DNA from: Adiantum capillus-veneris
Lineage: Eukaryota > Streptophyta > Polypodiopsida > Polypodiales > Pteridaceae
Direction of reading: 5' to 3'
Assembly (NCBI GenBank): GCA_014529385.2
Contig: CM043945.1
Location: 99,233,463-99,297,462 of the forward strand
Length of the DNA: 64,000 bases
This document shows, one piece after another, positions 30,832 to 41,504 of the stretch. Under the pieces are notes generated by a model that made no database searches, was not told where the DNA came from, and worked only from the letters and a program-made list of their open reading frames with translations. The stretch's first letter is position 1. Every line of letters begins with the position of its first letter. The translations under genes and the position numbers were made by a program.

Positions 30832-32350
30832 ATATTTCTAAAATCGACTTACGGTCTGGCTATCATCAAGTTAGGATAAGGGTGGCCTTTAGGACTAGAT
30901 ATGGGTATTATGAGTTTTTGGTAATGCCTTTGGGGCTTACCAATGCACCAGCTACCTTTATGAAGCTGATGAATAATGTTTTACGGCCCTATCTAGGCAA
31001 ATTTGTAGTAGTCTTTCTTGATGATATCCTCATCTATAGTCGTACTCGAGAGGAGCATTTAGAACACCTTAAAAAAGTGTTCCAATTGCTCAGAGAAAAT
31101 TTCCTTTATGCAAAGGAATCCAAATCATAGTAACAAGGAACGGTCATTCTCAGGTCTCCATTCCCCGTTCCCATTCCAACTTCCCGTTCCGAATCCCCGT
31201 TCCGTGTTTCAAGCATGAGTGTCTGTAACATGGAATAGCGTTTGATGCCCGTTGCCGTTCCCCGTTCCCCGTTCCGAAATCCCGTTCTAGGTAACTATGA
31301 TCCAAATGTGAATTCGTTGTTGAGAAAGTAAAATATCTTGGTCATATCATTTCTAAAGACAAAATCAGGATGGATCCCGAAAAGGTTCAAGCTATTTTGC
31401 AATGGCTTGAACCTAAGAACCTAGAAGAGTTGCAAGTCTTCTTAGGAATGTCTAGATTTTACGGTAGATTCATTATAGATTATGCCAAGATAGCAATCCC
31501 CACGACTGACCAACTCAAAGGAAATGGAAAAACCTTTGAGTAAGGGGAAAATCAAAAGAAGAGTATGCCAAAATTAAAGGTGGCAATAGCTACAATTCCA
31601 ATTTTGTACATAGTGGATCCCAATAAACCTTTTGTCATTGAGAAAGATGCTAGTAATTTTGCTATAGGTGCAGTTCTAACTCAAGAGGGTCGACCCATAG
31701 CATTTGAAAGTAAAAAGTTAGACCATGCACAACAAAATTACTCAGTATATGAGAGGGACTTGTATGCTATTGTATATGCATTGAAGAAATGGAAGCACTA
31801 TTTATATGGTGCTAAGGTTATGATAGTGTTTAATCAGGAAAGCATTTTAATCAAACAGAATTGAAATGTCGTAAGGCTAGATGGGTTGAACTCTTACAAG
31901 AATTTGATTATGAGCTTAGGTATCGCAAAGGGAGATATAATGTAGTAGCAGATTCCCTTAGCAGGATGCCTATGATAAATGAATTGAATTTTACTCGATT
32001 CAGTAGTGATCTACTTGAATCATTAAGAGGGAAATGTCAAGTTGATCCTGCATATTCCCAAGGTATGGGAAATTATTCAAAAGGGGGATCCAGAAGGACA
32101 AGAGGTTTCCAATGAGGACGAAGCATCGATGGGTGCTTTAAAAGGATTCAAGTGGAAGAATTTTACCGTAGATAATGGCTACTTGCTCTAAAAAGGTAGA
32201 GTATGTGTCCCAAAAGATGAAGAGCTTAGGCGCCAGATACTCTATGAGTGTCATGATAGTCCAAGTGCGGGACACCTAGGTGTCAAAAAGACTCGTAGTC
32301 TTGTCAAGAGACAATTTTACTGGTCTAGAATGAATGTTACTTTCTAGAAG
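30832..32350 (+). pseudogene. RT, RNase H and integrase zinc domain of element E
   Basis: RT starts mid-domain, with [13 protein letters not shown] lying directly against the next motif [19 protein letters not shown] (about seven codons lost). [14 protein letters not shown] and [11 protein letters not shown] (FLDD box) follow. The frame is split exactly at 31117 by MITE O and resumes KCEFVVEKVKYLGHIISKD after 31308. RNase H follows: PFVIEKDASNFAIGAVLTQE, KKLDHAQQNYSVYERDL, then decay at 31840-31860 and RKGRYNVVADSLSRM. Integrase HH-CC start LYECHDSPSAGHLGVKKTRS ends at 32345. Confidence 0.85.
31126..31299. mobile_element. MITE O: 174-bp hAT-type miniature element in element E
   Basis: Terminal inverted repeats CATAGTAACAAGGAACGG (31126) and, on the opposite strand, CATAGTTACCTAGAACGG (31299) match at 14 of 18 positions. 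The flanks are a perfect 8-bp duplication ATCCAAAT (31118-31125, 31300-31307). The interior is degenerate CCGTTCCCC repeats without coding capacity. Removing the element and one duplication restores an uninterrupted RT frame, which proves a discrete insertion. Its ends resemble those of hAT D, the likely type of source for its transposase. Confidence 0.93.
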
Positions 32351-32427
32351 GGGGAATGTCACAAACTGCTAACGTGCCAGCCACTGAAGAACAGAATCAA
32401 CCTGCAGATCCCGATCGAGGAGCCTAA

Positions 32428-33139
<712 letters not shown>

Positions 33140-33290
33140 GTGAATCTTCGTGTCCTGACCTCAGACTTATTAGCCATTGCCACCCTTCATACATCACGCA
33201 TTGGGCACGCTCCCGTCTTCATCGCTCTGTCTTATAGGGCATAAAGCCATAAAGAATCCCAGAGTACACATGGGTTCTTGTGGAGAATCT
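33140..33290. other. Unassigned sequence right of element E
   Basis: About 150 bp with no gene or repeat that I recognise. It leads directly into the 200-bp tandem duplication. Confidence 0.3.
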
Positions 33291-33690
33291 GACAGAGATG
33301 ACACCTCTCAATGAGAAGGCAAAGAAAAGTTGAAAATTCGGCACGGGAACTGAAGAAAAGAATGAAGATTTGGGCAAATTAATGTAATTTTTCTTTCGTA
33401 GAGTTAGTAGCAGTCTTGAAGTAATTAGGCTATGGTAGCTATAGAACGAGTTGCCGTCTGATCATCTAATTTTTTTTCGACAGACAAGTTGACAGAGATG
33501 ACACCTCTCAATGAGAAGGCAAAGAAAAGTTGAAAATTCGGCGCAGGAACTGAAGAAAAGAATGAAGATTTGGGCAAATTAATGTAATTTTTCTTTCGTA
33601 GAGTTAGTAGCAGTCTTGAAGTAATTAGGCTATGGTAGCTATAGAACGAGTTGCCATCTGATCATCTAATTTTTTTTCGACAGACAAGTT
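33291..33690. repeat. Tandem duplication, two 200-bp copies
   Basis: 33291-33490 and 33491-33690 are near-identical, starting GACAGAGATGACACCTCTC and ending TTCGACAGACAAGTT. By eye only a few substitutions separate them (for example GGCACGGGAAC versus GGCGCAGGAAC), so the duplication is recent. Each copy holds a short open stretch (LTEMTPLNEKAKKS then stop) and a T-rich tract plus CGACAG resembling a 3' splice site. I cannot assign a gene. Confidence 0.9.
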
Positions 33691-33767
33691 TGCCAAAACG
33701 GAGTACAAATGTCAACTGCAGATTGGCATATGTGTGAACAGATTGATTAAGTACTCCAGGGACCAGA

Positions 33768-33914
33768 TGTTAGGGAAAAATGTTTATAAAGGCATTTTAA
33801 CCCTTGAGCTAAAGGGTCCAAATGTGAATGGCCCTTGGACCTTTAGGTGACTTACTCATATAATAAAGAGATAGCCTCAAACTCACCACAAGGTGGTCTT
33901 TTCCCCAATCGTAC

Positions 33915-33957
<43 letters not shown>

Positions 33958-34082
33958 TTCTCTCCTCTCCACGCCATCTCCTTCTGAACCAGTTTCGTGG
34001 GCTGCTCCTGCTTCACTATACCCTTCTTCTCCATTGCCATCACAAGAGGTACCAAGTAGGCTTCTTCTTCACCTTCCCCACA
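33768..34082 (+). repeat. 5' LTR of element F
   Basis: A 315-bp LTR containing (CT)n at 33917-33953. It shares its first 11 bases and CCCCACA end with the LTRs of element C. Confidence 0.88.
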
Positions 34083-34627
34083 CGTGGTATCAGAGCCTAG
34101 AGCCATCTCGCGAGCACAGATCAGAATTTTGATTTTGCTCGCTGCGCGCAGGGATTTATGCCAATTTGCCTCAAACTTGTCGCGAAGGAGTCTCCTCATC
34201 ATGTGGAACAGACTCACGGTGACCATTTCCGCGAAATTAGGGTTTTGAAAACTGGCGAATAGTAGTCAATTTTCGCTGCAATTGACCAATTTCGATGTCA
34301 GTTCGACACAATTTCAGCAAAGCGAGTCTCACAGGTCATTCTTACAGCTATTTCCACTAGTACCGGTCTGAAAATTCAGTAAAACAGGTGTTTACAGGTC
34401 TGAATTTTGCCCTAAAACAGTGAATTTCAGCAAGCAATAGATATATTACACCTTGTGGAAACCTTTGGTAAGGGTTTGGCAGTGAATGTAAGCCGTTTTG
34501 GACTGATTTTGAGTGAAAATCAATCGCTGTTTTTCTGGTACAGCAGGCTGTGTTTGGCCTATTTGCGCACATTTGGGAGTGTTTAAGTCGCCAAATCAGG
34601 GTTTTTTAGCATTTACGCTCACTTGGG

Positions 34628-35835
34628 ATGGCTTCAAGCAGTGAAAGTGGCAATCTTTTGCACATTCGGAAGCTTGAAGGGGCCCATAACTTTGCGATAT
34701 GGAAGAAGCAATGTTATTATGTGATGCTGCAAAAGAAACAGGCAAAACCGATTAAAGTGCAGGGACAGAAACCTATTGACATGTCAGATGAGGAATGGGA
34801 GGAAGTGGTTGAGTTAGCTCGTTCCACGATTATGCTTTCAGTGTCTGACAGCTTATTGTTCAATGTTGAAAACGAAAAGTCGGCATGGGGCATGTGGAAG
34901 AGATTGGACGATTTGTATGCACAACAGAGTGGTGCTAGTACGGTTTACTGGCTTAAGAAGCTTATGGATCTCCGTATGACGGAGGGCACGCAAATGTTGG
35001 TGCACCTCAATGAGTTCAACTCAATTTTCAGCCAACTATTAGGTCTGAAATTTGAGATTGACGACGAGTTCAAAGCCACTTTTCTACTATACACATTGCT
35101 CGAGAGTTGGATATTTTCCGGGCAGCTCTCAATAGCTCGAGTGCAACACTTACATATGCGGACGTAGAGAGTTCTCTCCTGATGGAAGAGATGAAGAGGA
35201 AGAATACCACTGGGGGTTCTTCTAATGCATAGCACTTGAGGGGCAGGTCCCAACAGAGGGAGATGTTTGACCATAAGGGCAAGGCACACAACAAATCTCG
35301 CAGGAAAGATGTTGAGTGCCACCATTGCGGGAAGAAAGGGCATTATAAACGCGAATGTTTCGAGTGCAAGAAAGAGAAAAACAAGGGTTCTGAAATAGAT
35401 GCAAAGGACAAGGGAAATGCAAAGAAGAGCAATGTTTTGATTGAGGAAATAAATGTTGCAAGTAGTTGTGAGAGTGACAGCAGCAATGATGTACTCAATG
35501 CCTCTTCTTTGGATGCACATACCCTGTGTATGGGTTCTAATGAGGACATGCATACTTGGATCCTTGATTCAGGTGCCTCCTTTCATGTGACACCTCACAG
35601 GGATTGGTTTTCCCAATACATAGGTGAGGTGCAGGGCACTGTCTATTTGGGGAATAATTATGCATGTGATATAGCTGGAATTGGCAGTGTGCAGTTCTTT
35701 TTTGGAGATGGTATGACTTTTCTTTTGCATAAAGTGCATCATGTGCCACAACTCAAGAAGAGTTTGATCAGTACATGGCAGCTGGATGATGCAGGCTATC
35801 ACACCACTTTTGGTGATAACAAGGAAGATATGTAA
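34628..35835 (+). pseudogene. Copia Gag and protease, element F
   Basis: ATG at 34628, MASSSESGNLLHIRKLEG, with FAIWKKQCYYVMLQKK, then WGMWKRLDDLYAQQSGAS. The frame is lost near 35110 (SWIFSGQLS) and a TAG occurs at 35230. It resumes with the knuckle CHHCGKKGHYKRECF and protease WILDSGASFHVTPHRDWFSQ, whose catalytic D-S-G is intact. A frameshift follows near 35830 (NKEDM). Confidence 0.88.
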
Positions 35836-35865
35836 AGGGTCACGGATTGTAACCAAGGCTGCAAA

Positions 35866-36336
35866 GTGGACACCTTATATCCTTTGTATGTATCCAGTGT
35901 GCGTGACCATGTTGTCGCTGTAACCGAGCAGCCAAGTGTTTCTTTGTGGCATGGCCGGTTGGGACACATGAGTAAAAGAGGAAAGGAAACTCTATCTCGT
36001 TGTGGTTATTTGCCGTGTTTGAGGTATGCTGATTTTTCTCGTTGTGAGCACTGTATTTATGGTAAGCACACTCAAACACTGCACAAGAGATCTCTTTCTT
36101 TGAAGTCTGACAGGTTAGACTTAATTTATTCAGATGTATGTGAAATGCCCCAGTTGTCCTTAGGGGGAAAGAAGTATTTTGTCTCGTTTATCGATGATGC
36201 CACACGTAAGGTGTGGGTGTCTCCAATACGTGCTAAAAGTGATGTTTTGGATACTTTCAAGAAGTTTCTTGCGTTTGTTGAGAATCATACTGGCCTGCTG
36301 AAAATCCACCTGTTATTGGGAGCCTGCTGTTTTTGA
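35866..36336 (+). pseudogene. Copia pre-integrase and truncated integrase, element F
   Basis: Pre-integrase LWHGRLGHMSKRGKETLSRC with the H-x-H, C-x2-C zinc residues (CEHCIYGKH). The integrase starts with the first Asp (IYSDVCEMPQL) and runs to KFLAFVENHTG. The rest, including the second Asp and the Glu, has been deleted. The deletion joins to the RT-proximal linker, and a 20-bp direct repeat flanks the junction region (36297-36316 and 36347-36366). Confidence 0.85.
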
Positions 36337-36364
36337 TGACTTACAAGCTGAAAATCCACCTGTT

Positions 36365-38006
36365 ATGGATCATTGGGTGCATAGGTCTACTTGGGTGACA
36401 AGGGCCTCCGATAGATATGAACCGTCTTTGGACTATGTCATGCTTACTGATTGTGGTGAGCCGTCTTGTTATAAAGAGGCTATGCAATGTGATGACAGTA
36501 AGAAATGGTTCAAAGCAATGGTTTTGGAAATGCAGTCTTTGGAGAAGAACCATACATGGGATTTGGTTGATTTGCCTAAAGGGCATAAGGCTCTGCCATG
36601 TAAATGGGTTTACAAGACAAAGGTCACATTTGATGCTTCTTCTAAGTACAAGGCACGTTTGGTTGCTAAAGGGTACAAGCAAAAGCATGTGTTGACTTTG
36701 ATGAGATTTTCTCTCTTGTCGTGAAGCTTGCCACATTACGACTTGCTTTGGGTCTGGTTGCTTCTCAAGATATGGAATTAAAGCAAATGGATGTAAAAAC
36801 TGCGTTTTTGCATGGTGATTTGCTTGAGATAATCTATATGATGCAGCTAGAAGGTTTTGTGTCAAAGGGGCAAGAGAAAAAAGTTTGTAGACTCTTGAAG
36901 AGTTTGTATGGTTTGAAACAGTCTCCACGTGCAATGTATCATAAGTTTGATACATTCATGAGGTCTCAGGGATACAGAAGATGTAATTCGGATCACTGTT
37001 TGTATACCAAAAAGGCCAGTGATGGAAGTCTTCTAGTGCTGATTTTGTATGTTGATGACATGCTTATTGCGGGCAAAAATGTCACTGAGTTGAATGCATT
37101 ACAACAAAGCTTACGGAAACGCTTTGACATGAAGGATCTTGGTAATGCTAATCATATTTTGGGCATGCGTATATCTTGAGATAGACCCAACAGACGTCTG
37201 TATCTATCTCAGCAAGGTTACATTGATAAGGTGTTGCATCGTTTTCATATGGAAGGGGGAGAGGCAATTGGTACTCCGTTGCCTCCATATGTAAAAATTA
37301 TTGCACAGGATTGCCCAAAGACAGATGATATGCAGGCTGAAATGGCCAAGATTCCTTATGCATCAGCTGTTGGCAGTTTGATGTACGCTATGGTTGCCAC
37401 ACGTCCTGACATTGCATTTGCGGTGGGAGTGGTGAGCAGATACACGAGTAACCCTGGCAAAAAGCATTGGGAAGCAATGAAATGTATCTTGGGATACTTG
37501 AAAGGCACTAAAGACTTATGCATTTGTTTTGGGAAGAGTGAGACATTTGTGCATGGCTTTACAGATGCAGACTTTGTTGGACATCCAGATTGTAGAAAGT
37601 CTACCTCTGGATATGTGTTTACTTTCACGGGAGATGCACTTTCTTGGATTTCTAGACTGCAAAAATGTGTTGCATTGTCTATCACTGAGGCTGAATATGT
37701 GGCTGCCATCGAGAGAAGCAAAGAAGCTTTATGGCTCATGCGTTTGGTAGAAGAGCTTGGCATCAAGTTACAGTTCCTGCGCTACATTGTGATAGTCAGA
37801 GTGCTATTATGCTTGCAAGGAATCCTGTTTTTCATGCCGAGACAAAGCACATAGAGGTTAAGTATCACTTTATCAGGAGTGTGCTTGAGGACAAGGCTAT
37901 CACCCTTGTCAAGGTGCATACTGATGACAATCCTGCAGATCTTCTGACCAAGTGTCTCCCAACAGAGAGGTTTGCAAATTGCCGCCAGATGATGGGGGTT
38001 GGATGA
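36365..38006 (+). pseudogene. Copia RT and RNase H, element F
   Basis: RT: EMQSLEKNHTWDLVDLPKG, KARLVAKGYKQKH, a frameshift near 36690-36720, KQMDVKTAFLHGDLLEIIYM and LILYVDDMLIAGKNVTELNA with the usual YVDD. A TGA at about 37178 (MRIS then stop) is followed by SAVGSLMYAMVATRPDIAFA. RNase H has GFTDADFVGHPDCRKSTSGY and ALSITEAEYVAAIE. A frameshift near 37770 leads to DNPADLLTKCLPTERFANC, ending at 38006. Compare element C, whose copy of this region is much less damaged. Confidence 0.88.
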
Positions 38007-38085
38007 GTAAGTGTATAGTCAGCTGATGTACCATAGTTAGTTGATTCTTTTATCTCCGAAGGCACATTGCCTTTAGGTGGGAGGT

Positions 38086-38387
38086 TTTTAGGGAATAATG
38101 TTTATAAAGGCATTTTAAGCTTTGAGTCCAAGGGTCCAAATGTGAATGGCCCTTTGGACCTTTAGGTCACTTACTCATATATTAAAGAGAGAGCCTCAAA
38201 CTCACCACAAGGTGGTCTTTTCCCAAATCGTACGAACGCTCTGTGTGTGTGTGTGTGTGGAATTCTCTCCTCTCCACGCCATCTCCTTCGGAACGAGTTT
38301 CGTGGGCTACTCCTGCTTCACTCTACCCTTCTTCTCCATCGCCATCACAAGAGGTACCAAGTAGGCTTCTTCTTCACCTTCCCCACA
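38086..38387 (+). repeat. 3' LTR of element F
   Basis: A 302-bp LTR. At the position of the CT tract in the 5' LTR it has (GT)n (38238-38259). Confidence 0.88.
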
Positions 38388-38699
38388 CTCGAGATTGGCA
38401 AAACACCTGAAGAATTACCCGATTGATAAGATTTACTTGAGATGGCGTGTGGCCATTGCATCTCCTCTCAGGTAGGGAGGAAAGCCGAAAGGACAGACGA
38501 GTGTAGAAAGGTGGAACCTGTATTCGTAGAAAGAGATGGACAAGAACTCTTGAAAAGAAGATGAACCAAAGAACCACCGGAAGATAAACTTGAGAGTTAC
38601 AACGCAGCAACTGAGTGCGGAAGAAAAGGAAAGATGAAAGCAGAACTGGTACAACATTGCGTGGGGCCCAACCCGAATCAGATGAACGAAAGTACAAAA

Positions 38700-39060
38700 C
38701 TTTGCCACACTTGGGGCAAAGTGAAAGATCAGGAAGCCCTCATTTTCTTTGATTGAGGAGCCAAGGCCAACTTCTTTTCACTTGAATTGGCGGCTTAACT
38801 TGGAATTATGCTAGACAAGCTTAGGCCATAGGCAGAGGCAGTTCTAGCGGCACCCGGACGGGATGTTGCCATTACGCCGATCATTGGCAAACTTCATTTG
38901 CAATGTCAAGGGTGTTTAGGGGTCGAGGACTTCTATATCATGCCTTTGGAAGGGTGTGATGTCCTTCGAGGAATCCCTTGGTACCACAAGAACAACGCTG
39001 TGGTTGACTATCGGGCTAAGAAAGTGACTTTGACAAATGAAGGGCAAAGAGATTGTACTT
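38700..39060 (+). pseudogene. Ty3/gypsy protease fragment M
   Basis: Plus strand: KDQEALIFFD, a stop, GAKANFFSLELA (decayed active-site segment), VAITPIIGKLHLQCQGCLG, FYIMPLEGCDVLRGIPWYHK and NNAVVDYRAKK. It matches the protease of element G (58891-59217, minus strand) closely and the more distant one of A. The frame is broken and flanking domains are missing. 38388-38700 to its left has no recognised coding content. Confidence 0.75.
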
Positions 39061-39324
39061 GATGAAAATCAGTTTCTTTACTCGATTTTCTTGAGAGAAT
39101 TGAACGATGATTGAAGGTCGAATATGTTTGACCTCGACAAAGAACGACAATATTTTCTGCAATAGGGGCTGACTGTTTCTGTGAAGGTGTACAAAGCGAG
39201 GTCACTCTCATGTTTTGGAAGCGGATAAAACACAAAGTCCAATAGCATCTCTCAGTACACAGTCACACAAGAAAAGAATCAATCATTGCATGAAAAGGAA
39301 CCTCTTTCTTATTCATTTCTCTAC

Positions 39325-39420
39325 AGCATGAGAAGTATTTTTTGCATGATAGAGATTTAATTGTTCATAAGGATCATCAAGCCCTCAAGTGGCTCCAGTC
39401 TGTTGCGAGTACACCTTGGC
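39325..39420 (+). pseudogene. Ty3/gypsy RNase H fragment
   Basis: HEKYFLHDRDLIVHKDHQAL then KWLQSVASTPWH. It matches the FLYGREF-VRTDHQALKWLQ region of element B. It may belong with fragment M after deletion of the RT; the interval 39061-39324 is not recognisable. Confidence 0.6.
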
Positions 39421-39424
39421 ATCA

Positions 39425-41036
39425 CCATCACACAAAGTATCCATTTCGCTTCGGGTGGTGACCATGCATTGAGTACTGGGATACTTTGGGTACTTGGGTT
39501 CTTGGGGTACTTGGGCACTTGGGGATCTTGGGTACTTCAGATACTTAGGTACTAGGATACTTGGGGTACTTGGGGTTCTTGGTGCTTGGGGTACTTGAGT
39601 ACTTCGGGTACTTGGTACTGCTTGCAATCTACATTGAAGCAGAATTTTCTCTTACCCAAGCTCAATTCCTTCCTGCGAGTGCACCCCTTGTCGGCCTTGC
39701 GCTCACACCAAGGTTGCTTTTTCCCACCTCATGTTGATTGGCTTGCCGTGATGTGCAAGGTCCGCTCTCGATGAGTGGAAAAGAGGAACAAGGGGAGGTT
39801 GGACAAGCCCTTATTTTCTGGGTTACCTTTCACCCTTCAAACACATAGATTAGAGAGATTGACACGCCCAAGTGGTCTTGGGTTTCGTGTAATCTAGAAG
39901 AATATTTATGTGGTTCTTTATGGCTTAGTGGCCCTTCAGACAAAGCGATGAAGACGGGAGCAGGAGCACGCCCGATGTGCGAGGGACTAAGGGTGGAGTG
40001 GCTAATTACTCCGGGGTAGGGACACAGATTCTTTGACAAAATAAATCCGAGAGAGGTTCTTAGGTTCTTTTCTCGAGTGATGATACCGAACACTACCAAA
40101 GAGCTGTGATACTAATGTAATGTGTAGCGTAAGTGATTGATTGTGAATGCTTAGGATGAGTGCTCTGTGCGTCCTCAAGGTTCCTTTTACTGTCCTTTTT
40201 ACTTCATAAGAGAGATGTGCAATAGACTAGAGGGAGAAGAGAGAATGATATTGAGTAAAGGTTCTGTGAGTGACAAAGAGAGAAAGAAGACTTAACTCTA
40301 GATGGGGTCCCAAAGCCCCCAAGGGCCCCCCTCTCTATCGCTAGAGAGGTATTTGTTTTAGATTGCACAAATGGTGATACAATGGTCCTAGATGCTGAGA
40401 TGTGATGGGGCTCAAGGCTGAAAACTGAAAACGCTGGTGCTGAGGAGGTACTGGAGGCTGATATGGTACAAAAACGATGATGGGCTGGCTGATGCTGATG
40501 CAAAACGCTGATTTGCAGGTGTGAGGCTGAGGGTAAAACTCCAAGCGAATGCTGAAAACACCAGGCTGAATGCTGAAAAATGCTTTGGGATGGTACTATT
40601 GACAAAACGCCAAAGAAACTGAGGTGTTGCTGGTACTTGTGCCGGTACTGATATATGCTTGAGAAGTGACCCCTAGGATCACTTATATATGGAATGAAAA
40701 CTTGGTCGGGCAATGCCAATGAAAAATCCACTATTCCTAAATAATGGGCTAAATATCACTTATTAATAAGTTAAAGACCTATTATAAGAGGTGCTTTATA
40801 TGCAGTTAATTCCCTAGGCTTGGTACTAATGCAACTGTATGGGAACACTCCCGAGTGCCTACACCTAGCAGACACTTGCTGTGCTCATGTGCAATCAGAG
40901 GGTATGCAACTACTCTAAAGTGCTTGGGCATGGAGGAGGCTCACAAAGGTGCCAGAACACTTCCTAGGCTTTCCTAAACCCTAGAATTAAGAGTTAGCTT
41001 GTCCACATGCAAATAGGGTTAGATGTGCACGTGACA
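39425..41036 (-). mobile_element. Ty3/gypsy B-family 5' end (LTR, PBS, leader, gag start)
   Basis: Reading leftward from 41036: an LTR (40116-41036, 921 bp; TGTCACGTGCACATC at the start, ATTACA at the end), a primer-like site TTAGTATCACAGCTCTTTGG (compare TTGGTATCAGAGCTTTGG in B), a leader and an ATG at 39465 opening MVTTRSEMDT, the same start as Gag of B. Homology ends at about 39425 against an RNase H fragment on the other strand. The leader 39478-39620 is a degenerate GGTACTTGG array. Confidence 0.75.
39478..39620. repeat. Degenerate GGTACTTGG minisatellite in a retrotransposon leader
   Basis: About fifteen imperfect 8-10-bp units (TACTTGGGT, TTCTTGGGG, CACTTGGGG). It lies just upstream of a Gag ATG on the minus strand, the same place where element B has CAAGAACC-type units (17440-17550), so it is a family trait. 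Confidence 0.8.
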
Positions 41037-41454
41037 ATATAATTCTTTTTGGGATAAGGAACTTTTTGTAAAGAAACTGGTAGAGTTGTTTAACGATTAG
41101 TGTGTAAAGGTTAATCATATGGCATGCTTTGACCTCCCATAGGCTTTTGTTCCATAATCTTTGCTCAGATTGGACATAGTTTTGATCTTTATTCAAGAAT
41201 CTGAAAGGTGTGCTGCATATCAACCCAACTTCTTCAAGAATGATGATCTATAATTTTTCCTTCTTGTGAATGCTATGTGCATGTTTTCTCAAGTATGTAT
41301 TGATATGATTTACTTGCGAGCAGTCAATGCTTGGAATGTTCATGTTGGTAAACATGCAGGTGCCAAATGTCTCCTCTTTGGAAAGTGTGCCTTACTACAC
41401 ATTGTCAAGACACTCTTGCTCATTCAGCTGGTGACTTTCTTTTGTTGTGGTCAG
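41037..41454 (+). other. Presumed prolidase intron, 3' part
   Basis: About 420 bp upstream of the first visible prolidase exon. It ends in a pyrimidine-rich tract and TCAG. I looked for the preceding exon (the N-terminal leader up to the residues before GGEE) and did not see it. Confidence 0.45.
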
Positions 41455-41504
41455 GGAGGCGAGGAGCAATATGACTATTGCACTGATAACCTTGTCCTAT
41501 TCAG
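41455..41504 (+). CDS. PEPD: Prolidase exon a
   Basis: 50 nt, GGEEQYDYCTDNLVLF plus two bases of an Arg codon. Acceptor GTGGTCAG, donor GTGAGG. The motif G-G-E-E-x2-x-Y-C-T-D is conserved in eukaryotic prolidases. Confidence 0.9.

Larger units (their letters stand above)
33768..38387 (+). mobile_element. Ty1/copia element F, decayed relative of element C
   Basis: A plus-strand element with LTRs 33768-34082 (TGTTAGGGAAAAATG...CCCCACA) and 38086-38387 (starting TTTTAGGG, so the canonical TG is mutated). The primer site CGTGGTATCAGAGCC is at 34083, and the polypurine GGTGGGAGG precedes the 3' LTR. The proteins are close to those of C throughout, but there is an internal deletion from integrase to RT, several frameshifts and stops. 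The bases outside the LTRs (CCAGA and CTCGA) do not form a TSD, which points to mutation or recombination between copies. Confidence 0.9.

Noticed and set aside
34945-35553. 202-codon minus-strand frame
   Set aside because: Antisense of the gag region of copia element F; resembles the equivalent shadow in element C.
38374-38708. Overlapping minus-strand frames of 107 and 91 codons with hydrophobic stretches
   Set aside because: No recognisable domain and no start context; the plus strand leads into Ty3 protease fragment M.
40204-40731. 175-codon minus-strand frame
   Set aside because: It lies wholly inside a B-family LTR and is rich in repeated AFCIS/QHQ words derived from the CAGCGTTTT motif; no domain.
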